Source of the DNA: Phenylobacterium sp. RIFCSPHIGHO2_01_FULL_69_31
GTDB lineage: Bacteria > Pseudomonadota > Alphaproteobacteria > Caulobacterales > Caulobacteraceae
Length of the DNA stretch: 33,836 nucleotides
Direction of reading: 5' to 3'
Assembly (NCBI RefSeq): GCF_001824475.1
Contig: NZ_MHXN01000037.1
Span: 1-33,836 of the forward strand
Below the pieces are notes generated by a model. It was not told the DNA's origin, searched no databases, and saw nothing but the letters and a program-made list of their open reading frames with translations. Both the position numbers and the translations under genes were made by a program. This document shows positions 7,548-16,316 of the stretch, piece after piece. The number at the start of each line of letters is the position of its first letter. Positions within the stretch are counted from its first letter, which is position 1.

Positions 7548-8909
7548 ATGATGCGTTATCTGACCGGTCCCACTGCGCGGAGCGCGGCGGTCGCCTGCGC
7601 GCTGGTCGCCGTGGCCGCCGCGCCCCATGCCGTGGCGCAGCAGCCGGGTAGCGAAGCGGTCGGCACGGCGCCGGCCGAGACCCCCGCCCCGGCCGCGCCC
7701 CGCGCGCCGGCCGGCCTCTCCGAGTCCGTCGCCGCGGTGGTGAACGACGACATCATCTCGACCTACGACCTGGCGCAGCGCATGCGCCTGCTGATCGCCA
7801 CCTCCGGCGTGCAGCCGACGCAGGAGAACCTGCCCCAGTTCCAGCGCGAGGCCCTGGTCTCCCTGGTCGACGAGCACCTGCAGTTCCAGGAGCTGCGCCG
7901 CGTCGAGAAGGAACAGAAGATCGAGATCCTGGCGGACGACGCCGAGATCAACGAAGAGATCGCCGAGATGGCGCGCGGCAACAACATGGCGCCCGAGCAG
8001 TTCATGGCGTTCCTGGCCTCGCGCGGCATCGGCGTCGACACGCTGAAGCGCCAGCTCAACGCCCAGATCAGCTGGTCGCGCTGGATCCAGGGCCGCTATG
8101 GCTCGCGCCTGCGGGTCGGCGACGACCAGATCGCCGCCACCCAGGCCCTGCTGACCGCCCAGGCCGCCAAGCCGCAGTACAACATCGGCGAGGTGCTGAT
8201 CGACGCGAACCGCGTCGGCGGCATGCCGCAGGCCATGGCCGGCGCCCAGCAGCTGGTCTCCCAGATGCAGCAGGGCGCCCCCTTCCCCGCCGTTGCGCGC
8301 CAGTTCTCGGCCCTGCCGACAGCGGCCAACGGCGGCGACGCCGGCTGGGTGAGCCCGGGCGAGATGCCGACCGAGGTCCAGGCGGTGCTGGAGCAGATGC
8401 GCCCCGGCCAGCTCAGCCAGCCGATCCCGGTGAAGGACGGCGTCTACATCCTCTACCTGCGCGACAAGCGCGCCGGCGGCAACGCAACCATGGTCAACCT
8501 CAAGCAGGTCGCCATCGGCCTGCCGCAGACGGCCTCGGCCGACGAAGAGGCCGCGGCCCGGGCCAAGCTCGCGGCGCTGAAGCCCCAGATCAAGGACTGC
8601 GCCGGCCTGGAAGCCGCTGCGGCCGGGGCGCAGGGCGTCGTGGCGGGCGACCTGGGCGAGGCGGAACTTGCGGACCTGGCGCCCGCCTTCCGCGACTCGG
8701 CCGAGAAGCTGCAGGTGAACGAGGTCTCCGACCCGATCCGGACCTCGGCCGGCCTGCACCTGATCGCCGTCTGCGGCCGCCGCACCGCCGGGGGCGCGCA
8801 GACCGACAAGGACCAGATCGAGCGGCGCCTCCGGGGCCAGCAGCTCAGCATGATCGCGCGGCGCTACATGCGCGACCTGCGCAACTCGGCCACCATCGAG
8901 ACGAAGTGA
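7548..8909 (+). CDS. surA: Periplasmic chaperone / peptidyl-prolyl isomerase SurA
   Basis: The 453-residue product has a signal peptide ending near residue 30 (AAPHAVAQQ) and an Ala/Pro-rich linker to about 55. A SurA N-terminal chaperone region follows (about 57-180; SVAAVVNDDIISTYDLAQRM). One well-kept parvulin domain lies at about 203-305 (GGDAGWVSPGEMP). A second, degenerate parvulin-like region lies at about 315-430. It helps outer-membrane beta-barrels, including LptD, reach the BAM complex. AAGGAAG precedes the ATG by about 10 bases. It lies 54 bases after lptD and its TGA overlaps the pdxA GTG. The surA-pdxA-rsmA order is widely conserved. Confidence 0.93.
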   Translation: MMRYLTGPTARSAAVACALVAVAAAPHAVAQQPGSEAVGTAPAETPAPAAPRAPAGLSESVAAVVNDDIISTYDLAQRMRLLIATSGVQPTQENLPQFQREALVSLVDEHLQFQELRRVEKEQKIEILADDAEINEEIAEMARGNNMAPEQFMAFLASRGIGVDTLKRQLNAQISWSRWIQGRYGSRLRVGDDQIAATQALLTAQAAKPQYNIGEVLIDANRVGGMPQAMAGAQQLVSQMQQGAPFPAVARQFSALPTAANGGDAGWVSPGEMPTEVQAVLEQMRPGQLSQPIPVKDGVYILYLRDKRAGGNATMVNLKQVAIGLPQTASADEEAAARAKLAALKPQIKDCAGLEAAAAGAQGVVAGDLGEAELADLAPAFRDSAEKLQVNEVSDPIRTSAGLHLIAVCGRRTAGGAQTDKDQIERRLRGQQLSMIARRYMRDLRNSATIETK

Positions 8910-9910
8910 GGACCGGCCCGCTCGCCCTGACCCTCGGCGACCCGGCCGGCATCGGCCCGGAGATCGTCGTCAAGGCGTGGCGGGCGCTGAAGGACCAGGG
9001 GCCCGCGTTCTTCGTGGTGGGGGATGCTCGGGCGGTGGCCTCCGCCCCGACGTCCACGGCGGGCCTCGTGCGGCCGATCTCGTCCCCGACCGAGGCCGAG
9101 GCGTTGTTCCCGACGGCGATCCCGGTTCTGGACCTGCCGCTTCGCGGGCCGGTGGTGGCCGGCCAGCCCTCCCCGGCCGCCGCGCCGGCGATCATCCAGT
9201 GGATCGAGACCGCGGCGGGCCTGGCGCTGTCGAAGACAGTGTCCGGCGTCGTCACCGCCCCGATCGCCAAGGCGCCGCTGTACGCCGCCGGCTTCAAGTT
9301 TCCGGGCCATACCGAGTTCCTGGGCGAGCTGACCGCCGCCGCGAGCTACGACGGCGCCCGCGGCCCGATCATGATGCTGACCGCCGCGGACCTGCGGGTG
9401 ACGCTGGTGACGGTGCACGAGCCGCTGGCGCAGGTGTCCGGCAAGCTGGACATCCAGGCCGTGGTCAATGCGGGCCTGGTCACCGCCCAGGCGCTTCGCC
9501 GGGACTTCGGGATCGACCGGCCGCGCCTGGCCGTGGCGGGCCTCAACCCGCACGCGGGCGAGAGCGGCTCCATCGGGCGCGAGGAGGTCGAGATCGTCGA
9601 GCCGGCGATCCGGGCGCTGAAGGACCTCGGCGTCGATGCGCGCGGTCCCTACCCGTCCGACACCCTGTTCCCGGCGGAGGTGCGCGCCACGTACGACGCG
9701 GCGCTGTGCCTCTATCACGACCAGGCCCTGATCCCGATCAAGATGCTGGACTTCTGGGGCGGGGTGAACGTGACCCTGGGCCTGCCGATCGTGCGCACCT
9801 CGCCCGACCACGGCACCGCCTTCGACATCGCGGGCCGCGGGATCGCGCGCCCCGACAGCCTGATCGCCGCCATCCGGCTGGCCGACGAGATCGCGCGGCG
9901 ACGCCCTTGA
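8906..9910 (+). CDS. pdxA: 4-hydroxythreonine-4-phosphate dehydrogenase
   Basis: The 334-residue cytosolic NAD-dependent enzyme oxidises 4-phosphohydroxy-L-threonine in pyridoxal 5'-phosphate synthesis; PdxJ then uses the product. Family motifs are clear: GDPAGIGPE (11-19), TAPIAKAPL, NPHAGESGSIGREE, YHDQALIPIKM and RTSPDHGTAFDIAG. The three metal-binding histidines are His171, His216 and His271, with the same spacing as in E. coli (166, 211, 266). The start is GTG at 8906, sharing GTGA with the surA stop. Its own stop overlaps the rsmA start. Confidence 0.96.
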   Translation: MRTGPLALTLGDPAGIGPEIVVKAWRALKDQGPAFFVVGDARAVASAPTSTAGLVRPISSPTEAEALFPTAIPVLDLPLRGPVVAGQPSPAAAPAIIQWIETAAGLALSKTVSGVVTAPIAKAPLYAAGFKFPGHTEFLGELTAAASYDGARGPIMMLTAADLRVTLVTVHEPLAQVSGKLDIQAVVNAGLVTAQALRRDFGIDRPRLAVAGLNPHAGESGSIGREEVEIVEPAIRALKDLGVDARGPYPSDTLFPAEVRATYDAALCLYHDQALIPIKMLDFWGGVNVTLGLPIVRTSPDHGTAFDIAGRGIARPDSLIAAIRLADEIARRRP

Positions 9911-10731
9911 GCCTCGAAGATCTGCCCAGCCTGCGCGAGGCCCTGGAGGCGCATGGCCTGTGGGCCAAGAAGGCGTTCGGCCAGCACTTCCTGCTGGACC
10001 TCAACGTCACGCGCAAGATCGCCCGCCTGGCGCAGGTGGGCGAAGGCGATCATGTGATCGAGGTGGGGCCCGGCCCTGGCGGGCTGACGCGGGCGCTGCT
10101 GGAGACCCGCGCGCGGGTCACGGCTGTCGAGATGGACGAGCGGTTCCGCCCGCTGTTGCAGGAGGTGGCCGACGTCGCGCCGAACCTGGCGCTGGTGTTC
10201 GCCGACGCGCTGAAGGTCGACGAGGCGGCGATCGCCGCAGGACAGCCGGCGCACCTGGTGTCGAACCTCCCCTACAACGTCGGCACGCCGCTGCTGATCA
10301 AGTGGCTGACCGGGCCCTGGACGCCCAAGTCCCTGACCCTGATGTTCCAGCGCGAGGTGGCCGACCGGATCACCGACGGGCCGGGCGACGAGGCCTATGG
10401 CCGGCTGGCGGTGATCGTGCAGGCGACCTGCAAGGCCCGGCGGGTCCTGGACGCCCCGGCGCGGGCCTTCACCCCGCCGCCGAAGGTGGACTCCGCCGTC
10501 GTGCGCCTGGAGCCCCTGGCCGAGCGCCCCAGCCCGGAGCGCCTCGACGCCCTGCAGAAGGTGACGGCCGCCGCCTTCGGCCAGCGGCGCAAGATGCTGC
10601 GGTCCAGCCTGAAGGTCCTGGGCGGCGAGGAGCTGATCCTGGCCGCCGGGCTCGACCCGCAGGCGCGGGCTGAGGTGATACCGGTCGCGGGCTTCCTGGC
10701 CCTCGCCGACGCCTGGCTTGCCCGCCGCTAG
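9907..10731 (+). CDS. rsmA: 16S rRNA dimethyladenosine transferase
   Basis: The 274-residue SAM-dependent enzyme (KsgA/RsmA) dimethylates two adjacent adenines in the 3' terminal helix of 16S rRNA, a late checkpoint of small-subunit assembly. Motif I EVGPGPGG (52-59) binds SAM and the catalytic motif NLPYN is at 120-124. FGQHFL near the start is typical. The frame is open further upstream, but homology begins at about residue 3 and a TTG at 9907 overlaps the pdxA TGA (TTGA). That makes TTG the best start and matches the coupling style of the preceding genes. Confidence 0.95.
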   Translation: MSLEDLPSLREALEAHGLWAKKAFGQHFLLDLNVTRKIARLAQVGEGDHVIEVGPGPGGLTRALLETRARVTAVEMDERFRPLLQEVADVAPNLALVFADALKVDEAAIAAGQPAHLVSNLPYNVGTPLLIKWLTGPWTPKSLTLMFQREVADRITDGPGDEAYGRLAVIVQATCKARRVLDAPARAFTPPPKVDSAVVRLEPLAERPSPERLDALQKVTAAAFGQRRKMLRSSLKVLGGEELILAAGLDPQARAEVIPVAGFLALADAWLARR

Positions 10732-10773
10732 CCGAGAGGCTCCAATGGGCGCGGAATCGTGTGGGGAGCCGGC

Positions 10774-11442
10774 ATGCTGACGCTTCTGGGCGTGGCCACC
10801 GTGGTGGTCGGCTTCGCCGTGCGGCTGAATCCGCTCCTGGTGGTTACCATCGCCGCCTTCGTCACGGGACTGGCCGCGGGCCTGTCGCCGGTGGAGATGC
10901 TGGAGGCGTTCGGCAAGGCGTTCAACGAGAACCGGTTCGTGAGCGCCGCCTACCTGGTCCTGCCGGTCATCGGCGTGGTGGAACGGGCCGGCCTGCAGGA
11001 GCGCGCGAGGGCGCTCATCGCCCGGTTCAAGGGGGTCTCGGTCGGCCCCTTCCTCATCGGCTACCTGGCCTTCCGCCAGATCACCTCGGCGCTGGGGCTG
11101 ACCTCCATCGCCGGCCATGCGCAGAGCATCCGGCCCATGGTCGCGCCGATGGCCGAGGGCGCGGTCGAGGCGCGCACCGGCGAGCTCAGCGACGAGACCC
11201 GCCAGGACACCCGCGCCATGGCCTCGGCTACCGACAACATCGGCCTTTTCTTCGGCGAGGACATCTTCATCGCCATCGGCTCGATCCTGCTGATGGTGGG
11301 CTTCCTGGCCGCCAGTGGCATCGTCATCGATCCGATCCATTTGTCGCTCTGGGCGATCCCCACGGCCATCGTCGCCTTCGTGCTGCACGCGGGCCGGCTG
11401 ATCCTCTTCGACCGGCGGCTGCGGCGGAGGGCGGGCGCGTGA
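10774..11442 (+). CDS. DUF969 family membrane protein
   Basis: The product is 222 residues with about five or six membrane segments: 1-20, 22-42, a segment near 70 (AAYLVLPVIGVVERAG), and two in the last third. The family signatures FNENRFVSAAYLVLPVIG and ATDNIGLFFGED are visible. An in-frame GTG at 10759 exists. The ATG at 10774 is chosen because GGGGAG lies 5 bases before it. DUF969 and DUF979 are nearly always adjacent and are thought to be two halves of one transporter; the substrate is not established. It begins 42 bases after rsmA on the same strand with no terminator between, so it may be read through from the upstream operon. Confidence 0.88.
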   Translation: MLTLLGVATVVVGFAVRLNPLLVVTIAAFVTGLAAGLSPVEMLEAFGKAFNENRFVSAAYLVLPVIGVVERAGLQERARALIARFKGVSVGPFLIGYLAFRQITSALGLTSIAGHAQSIRPMVAPMAEGAVEARTGELSDETRQDTRAMASATDNIGLFFGEDIFIAIGSILLMVGFLAASGIVIDPIHLSLWAIPTAIVAFVLHAGRLILFDRRLRRRAGA

Positions 11443-12392
11443 TCAAGCTCTCTGCGGTCTATGTCCTCGCCGGCCTCGTCTTCGCCGCCTTCGCCGTCCT
11501 GAGCGCTCTCGACCGGAACAACCGCAAGCGGCTGGGCAATGCGGCGTTCTGGGGCCTGGTCGCGCTGAGCTTCCTGGCCGGCGACCACCTGGGCAACCTG
11601 GGCAACGGGATCCTGGTGCTGGGGCTGGCCGGCATCGCGGGGCTGGGGCTGCTGGGCCGCGGCGCGCCCGCCACGACGTCCGCGGAGGAACGGCGCGCGC
11701 TCGCCGAGCGGTTCGGCGAGAAGCTGTTCATCCCGGCGCTGACGCTTCCCGTCGTCGTGGCGTTCGGCGTCCTCGTGCTGAAGCCGGTGACGATCGGCGG
11801 AACGCCCCTGCTGGATCCCAAGCAGGCGACCCTGCTGTCCCTCGCCCTGGCCGCCGTGATCGCCGTGGGCGTCGGCCTGATCCTGCTGCGCCAGCCGCTG
11901 ATCAGCCCGCTGCAGGAGGGCCGGCGGCTGATGGACACCGTGGGGTGGGCCGCCCTGTTGCCGCAGATGCTGGCGGCCCTGGGCGCCATCTTCGCCCTGG
12001 CTGGGGTCGGCGAGGTGATCGGGGAGCTGGTCACCACCTGGATCCCGATGGACGCGCGGCTGACGGCGGTGACGGTCTATTGCCTGGGCATGGCCGGCTT
12101 CACGATGATCATGGGCAACGCCTTTGCCGCCTTCCCGGTGATGACCGCGGGCATCGGCCTGCCGATCCTGATCCACAAGTTCGGGGGCGATCCGGCCGTG
12201 GTGGCGTCGATAGGCATGCTGTCGGGCTTCTGCGGGACGCTGATGACCCCGCTGGCCGCCAACTTCAACCTGGTGCCGGCGGCGCTGCTGGAGCTGCCCG
12301 ACCGGCACGCTGTGATCAAGGCGCAGATCCCCACCGCCCTGCCCCTGCTGATCGCCAACACGGTGCTGATGTATGTCCTCGCCTTCCGCTGA
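11439..12392 (+). CDS. DUF979 family membrane protein
   Basis: The 317-residue product has about nine predicted membrane segments and a cytoplasmic loop (about 75-100). The C-terminal half carries the conserved GNAFAAFPVMTAGIGLP and GFCGTLMTPLAANFN stretches typical of DUF979. These Gly/Asn-rich re-entrant-like segments resemble the substrate sites of ion-transporter superfamily permeases (inference). The start is GTG at 11439, overlapping the DUF969 TGA by four bases. DUF2891 begins within its last 20 bases. The tight coupling supports a two-subunit complex. Confidence 0.88.
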   Translation: MIKLSAVYVLAGLVFAAFAVLSALDRNNRKRLGNAAFWGLVALSFLAGDHLGNLGNGILVLGLAGIAGLGLLGRGAPATTSAEERRALAERFGEKLFIPALTLPVVVAFGVLVLKPVTIGGTPLLDPKQATLLSLALAAVIAVGVGLILLRQPLISPLQEGRRLMDTVGWAALLPQMLAALGAIFALAGVGEVIGELVTTWIPMDARLTAVTVYCLGMAGFTMIMGNAFAAFPVMTAGIGLPILIHKFGGDPAVVASIGMLSGFCGTLMTPLAANFNLVPAALLELPDRHAVIKAQIPTALPLLIANTVLMYVLAFR

Positions 12393-13386
12393 ACGGTTGA
12401 CCCCGGCGCTGGCTTCGCAGTTCGCGCGGCTGGCGCTGAGCCACGTGGCCCGCGAGTACCCGAACAAGATGGACCACGTCCTGGCGGGTCCGCAGGACGT
12501 GCAGGGCCCGCGCGACCTGCACCCGATCTTCTTCGGCAGCTTCGACTGGCATTCCTGCGTCCACGGCTACTGGACCCTGGCGACCGTACTGCGGCTGCAC
12601 CCGGACGTGCCGGAAGCCCCGGCGATCCGGGCGCTGTTCAACGAGGCCTTCACCGCCGAGAACGTCGCCGCCGAGACCGCCTATCTGGCCAGGCCGCTGT
12701 CCCGCGGCTTCGAGCGGCCCTACGGCTGGGGCTGGCTGCTGAAGCTGCAGGCCGAGTTGCTGGCGCATGACGCGCCGTGGGCCGCGACGCACCAACCCCT
12801 GGCCGACGCCTTCGCCCAGCGGTTCCGGGACTTCCTGCCCCTCGCCACCTACCCGATCCGGACGGGCGTCCACTCCTCGACCAGCTTCGCCATCGCGCTC
12901 GCCAGCGACTACGCCCGCGCCGTGGGGGACGAGGCGCTGCTGGCCCTATTCGCGGAGAAGATGCGCAGCTGGCACCTGGGCGACCGCGACGCCCAGGCGT
13001 GGGAGCCGTCGGGCGACGACTTCCTCTCGCCAACCCTGATGACCGCCGAATGCCTGCGCCGGCTGTTGCCTGCAGAGGCGTTCGCCGCGTGGTTCGCCGC
13101 CTACCTGCCCGCCGCCGACCGCGAGGCGCCCGCCAGCCTGTTCACGCCCGCGACACCCTCCGATCGCACGGACGGCAAGATCGCGCACCTGGACGGCCTC
13201 AATCTTTCCCGCGCCTGGTGCTGGCGGAACCTGGCCGCGGCGCTGCCGGCGGTCCATGTGGCCCGGCCCGCGATGGAGGCGGCGGCGGCGCGACACCTGG
13301 CCGCCAGCCTGCCCCACGTGGCTGGCGACTACATGGGCGAGCACTGGCTGGCCTCGTTCGCCCTCCTGGCCCTGACCGGAGACTGA
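12373..13386 (+). CDS. DUF2891 family protein
   Basis: The 337-residue soluble protein has no signal peptide. Conserved aromatic and polar clusters stand out: FGSFDWHSCVHGYW (about 54-67), RPYGWGW (115-121), GVHSST (165-170), WEPSGDDFLSP (210-220), HLDGLNLSRAW (272-282) and GDYMGEHW (318-325). These repeat along a mostly helical sequence, as in alpha/alpha-barrel enzymes, so an enzyme acting on a small sugar-like or peptide-like molecule is plausible but unproven. The ATG overlaps the end of DUF979 by 20 bases. DUF969-DUF979-DUF2891 is, from memory, a recurring gene trio. Its stop is one base from the convergent monooxygenase stop, with no terminator between. Confidence 0.85.
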   Translation: MSSPSAERLTPALASQFARLALSHVAREYPNKMDHVLAGPQDVQGPRDLHPIFFGSFDWHSCVHGYWTLATVLRLHPDVPEAPAIRALFNEAFTAENVAAETAYLARPLSRGFERPYGWGWLLKLQAELLAHDAPWAATHQPLADAFAQRFRDFLPLATYPIRTGVHSSTSFAIALASDYARAVGDEALLALFAEKMRSWHLGDRDAQAWEPSGDDFLSPTLMTAECLRRLLPAEAFAAWFAAYLPAADREAPASLFTPATPSDRTDGKIAHLDGLNLSRAWCWRNLAAALPAVHVARPAMEAAAARHLAASLPHVAGDYMGEHWLASFALLALTGD

Positions 13387-13387
13387 T

Positions 13388-15313
13388 CTAGGCGACCGGC
13401 TCCGGCGTCTTCTCCAGCACGAAGTCGTCGGGGTTCGGCGCCAGGGTGGCCCGCCAGTAGTCGATGAGGCCGAAGGGCCAGTTCTGGCTCACGCGGCCGA
13501 AGCTGTTCTTGTACCAGCTGGACACATGCGGCGAGCCCCAGGCCCAGCCGGCATTGGCCTCGTCCACCCGGCGGTTGAAGTCGTCGTGGACCGCCTTCTT
13601 CGGCTCCAGCGCCCGGGCCCCACTCTCGGCCAGCAGCTTCAGGCAGCCGACGATGTAGCGGACCGAGCACTCCGAGAAGAAGATGATCGAGCCGTTCACG
13701 ACGATGTTCGTGTTGGGCCCATAGGTGATGAAGAAGTTCGGGAAGCCCGGCACGGTCATGCCCAGATAGGCCTTGGCGTCGCCGCCCCAGGTCTCGTGCA
13801 GGTCGCGACCGCCCCGGCCCTTCACCTTCAGGAACGACAGGAAGTTTGAGGCCTGGAAGCCGGTGCCGTAGATCAGGACGTCGAACTCGTGCTCCACGCC
13901 GTCGGCGGTGCGCACGCCCTTGGCGGTGATCTCGGTGACCTTGTCCGTGACGAGGCTGACGTTGTCGCGCTTCAGGGCCGCGATCCAGACGCCGTTGTCC
14001 AGCACCGCCCGCTTGCCGCCGATGGGGTACTGCGGGATCACCTTGTCGGCGAGGTCGGGGCGGTCGGCGATCTGCGCCTGGAGCGACAGGGTCGCCATCT
14101 CGCGCAGCATGGCGTTCTCCGGCCCCACCGCCGTGGCGGGCCCTGTCCAGGCCGGGTCGGACTTCACCATCGGCAGGAAGCCCTCGGTGGTCATCCAGAA
14201 CAGGTAGAAGCGGTACCATTTGTCGAAGTAGGGCACGTGCTCCAGCACCCACTTCATGTTGTCCGGCACGTCGTCGTGATAGTGCGGCACGGGCAGGCCC
14301 CAGGGTGGCGTGCGCTGGAAGACGGTCAGGCTCGCTACCTCCGGCGCGATCTCCGGCACGAACTGGTAGGCCGAGGCGCCGGTGCCGATGACGCCCACGC
14401 GCTTACCCTTCAGGTCCACGTCATGCCGCCACTCGGCCGAGTGGAACGCCGGCCCCTCGAAGCTGCCCAGGCCCGGGATGTCCGGCATGCGGGGGCGGTT
14501 GAGCTGGCCCACGGCCGTGATCACCGCATTGGCTTCGACGATCTCCGTCCGGCCGTCCTTGCCATTCAGCGTCGCGCGCCAGACCGCGCGGCCGTCGTCC
14601 CAGGCCAGGCTCTCCACCAGCGTCTCGAACCGGATGTGCTTGCGCAGGTCGTACTTGGCGGCGATGCCGCGGAAGTATTCCAGCAGCACCGGCTGAGGCG
14701 AGAAGTGCTGCGGCCACAGGTGGTTGGGCTCGAAGGAATAGCTGTACATGTGGTTCGAGTTGTCGACCCGACAGCCGGGATAGGTGTTCTCGAACCAGGT
14801 GCCGCCCACGTCGGCGTTCTTGTCCACGATCTGGAACGGCACGCCCGCCTGGCTGAGGCGGATGCCGGCCAGCAGACCGGACATGCCGGCGCCGATGACG
14901 AGGACGTTGAGCTTGCGCGCGGCGGCCTTGAGCTGCGGTTGCTCGAACTGCGGGTCCTTGGTGCTGCGGCCGTCCAGGGTCAGCTCGTCGACCAGGAAGT
15001 CCACGTACTGCTCGGGGATCGGGGCGCCGGCCACGAAGTCCATCTGCCGACGCAGCGTCGCCGTGTCGGGATTGGCCATCTGCAGCGGCTTGCCGCCCAG
15101 ATGGGTCCGGATCGCCTCTGCGACCGCCTTGCGGGCTTCGGCCTGCCGCTCCTCCGGGATACCGAGGTCCGCGCGGTCCATGGGGTTGTAGGTCGGCGCC
15201 CACTCAGGCCGCAGCCAGCCCGTGTCGCCAGTGATGTGCACCATTGCCGTGAGGAGCGCCGGCAGGTGCGCATCCTTCAGCATGTCCTCGAGGTTCGCGG
15301 GAACGCCGGCCAT
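13388..15313 (-). CDS. Baeyer-Villiger monooxygenase, HAPMO-like
   Basis: The product is 641 residues. An N-terminal extension of about 130 residues precedes the FAD-binding motif GAGMSG (141-146), as in 4-hydroxyacetophenone monooxygenase. The Baeyer-Villiger fingerprint FxGxxxHxxxW is present (FEGPAFHSAEW, 285-295), followed by the NADPH site GTGAS (310-314) and FQRTPPW with the active-site arginine. Such enzymes use NADPH and oxygen to turn ketones into esters or lactones. The ATG follows a CAGGAG ribosome binding site. It is third in a minus-strand run after an alpha/beta hydrolase and an aldo/keto reductase, with an 82-base gap. The natural substrate cannot be read from sequence. Confidence 0.92.
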   Translation of the reverse strand: MAGVPANLEDMLKDAHLPALLTAMVHITGDTGWLRPEWAPTYNPMDRADLGIPEERQAEARKAVAEAIRTHLGGKPLQMANPDTATLRRQMDFVAGAPIPEQYVDFLVDELTLDGRSTKDPQFEQPQLKAAARKLNVLVIGAGMSGLLAGIRLSQAGVPFQIVDKNADVGGTWFENTYPGCRVDNSNHMYSYSFEPNHLWPQHFSPQPVLLEYFRGIAAKYDLRKHIRFETLVESLAWDDGRAVWRATLNGKDGRTEIVEANAVITAVGQLNRPRMPDIPGLGSFEGPAFHSAEWRHDVDLKGKRVGVIGTGASAYQFVPEIAPEVASLTVFQRTPPWGLPVPHYHDDVPDNMKWVLEHVPYFDKWYRFYLFWMTTEGFLPMVKSDPAWTGPATAVGPENAMLREMATLSLQAQIADRPDLADKVIPQYPIGGKRAVLDNGVWIAALKRDNVSLVTDKVTEITAKGVRTADGVEHEFDVLIYGTGFQASNFLSFLKVKGRGGRDLHETWGGDAKAYLGMTVPGFPNFFITYGPNTNIVVNGSIIFFSECSVRYIVGCLKLLAESGARALEPKKAVHDDFNRRVDEANAGWAWGSPHVSSWYKNSFGRVSQNWPFGLIDYWRATLAPNPDDFVLEKTPEPVA

Positions 15314-15395
15314 CTTGCTCCTGCCCTGTAACTTATCGTTGTTCTGATAGGCAGCATGACTCCCGCCGCCGGCCGGCGGAAGTCCTCACGTCACG

Positions 15396-16316
15396 TCAAT
15401 GGCTTGCGTTCTGTGCGCTGCGGATACGGGCCATGACATCCGCGGGCAGGAGCATGCCCGAGGCCGCAAGGTTCTCGCGCAGGTGCTCCGGCCGCGTGGC
15501 GCCGAAGACGGCTGCGCTGACGCCAGGGTTCGCCAGCACATAGGCCAGGGCCGCCTGGGATCCTGACATGCCGGGCAGACGATGCAGGAAGCGGAAGCGC
15601 CGGCCGCGGGCGAGTTCGCCGCGATGCTTGGCCAGGGCGCGGGCGGCGTACCAGACGTCCTGGGGGCCCTTGAGCCGTGCCAGCAAGGGGCGGGTGTGTC
15701 CCATGGCCAGGGGCATGCCGGCCAGCACCCCCTTCCCCGCCGCGGCGGCGCGGGCAATCAGCGGTTCGCGCCCCGGCCGCAGGACGTTGTAGTCGACCAT
15801 GATCACGTCGATGCCGGGCAGGCCGACGGCGTGGGCCATGACCGCGGGGTCGAAGCTGTTCAGGCCCACGGCCCGGACCAGCCCCCTGGCCCTCAGGCCG
15901 GCCAGGGTCTCCAGCATCTCGTCGTTCAGCTCGTGGATGGCGGGCCCGTGGAGCTGAAGCAGGCCGAGGGCCTCGAGGCCCAGGTTGCGGAGACTGCGTT
16001 CGGTGCTCGCGACGATGGCGGCGGGCGACATGTCGCGGCCGATGCGGCCGCCGCCGGCGTGGTAGGTGCCGGCCTTGGTGGCGATGACCAGGCGCCCGGC
16101 GTCGCGCCCCTTGAGCGCCCGCCCGAGGCGCGGCTCCGCCTCCCCCGCCGAATAGCTGGCGCCGGTGTCGAATAGGGTCACGCCCTGGTCGATGGCTTCG
16201 TGGACCAAGCCGATGGCCGTGCACTCCTCGAACCGCGGCTTGCCCCACCAGCTCGCACAGCCGAAGCCCAGTTCGGACACGGTAAGCCCCGTGGCGCCGA
16301 GGGGGCGGTAGCGCAT
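15396..16316 (-). CDS. Aldo/keto reductase
   Basis: The 306-residue TIM-barrel oxidoreductase opens with YRPLGATGLTVSELGFGCASWWG, as in the aldose/L-galactose/L-fucose dehydrogenase branch. The catalytic tetrad is Asp50 (LFDTGASY), Tyr55, Lys81 (ATKAG) and His123 (LQLHGP). A C-terminal VFGATRPEHLRENL segment fits the NADP-binding end of the barrel. The open frame runs further upstream, but homology begins at the ATG at 16316, which shares its A with the stop codon of the preceding hydrolase (TGATG). It is coupled to that gene and lies upstream of the monooxygenase. The substrate is not known. Confidence 0.92.
   Translation of the reverse strand: MRYRPLGATGLTVSELGFGCASWWGKPRFEECTAIGLVHEAIDQGVTLFDTGASYSAGEAEPRLGRALKGRDAGRLVIATKAGTYHAGGGRIGRDMSPAAIVASTERSLRNLGLEALGLLQLHGPAIHELNDEMLETLAGLRARGLVRAVGLNSFDPAVMAHAVGLPGIDVIMVDYNVLRPGREPLIARAAAAGKGVLAGMPLAMGHTRPLLARLKGPQDVWYAARALAKHRGELARGRRFRFLHRLPGMSGSQAALAYVLANPGVSAAVFGATRPEHLRENLAASGMLLPADVMARIRSAQNASH

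Noticed and set aside
8977..9906. Open frame upstream of RsmA, in frame with it
   Set aside because: It is the out-of-frame shadow of pdxA; RsmA homology begins right after the TTG at 9907.
15314..15395. TATC-N8-GATA operator and a CCGCCGGCCGGCGG hairpin before the monooxygenase
   Set aside because: The operator arms are only four bases and the hairpin is typical of GC-rich DNA. No promoter boxes could be placed with confidence.
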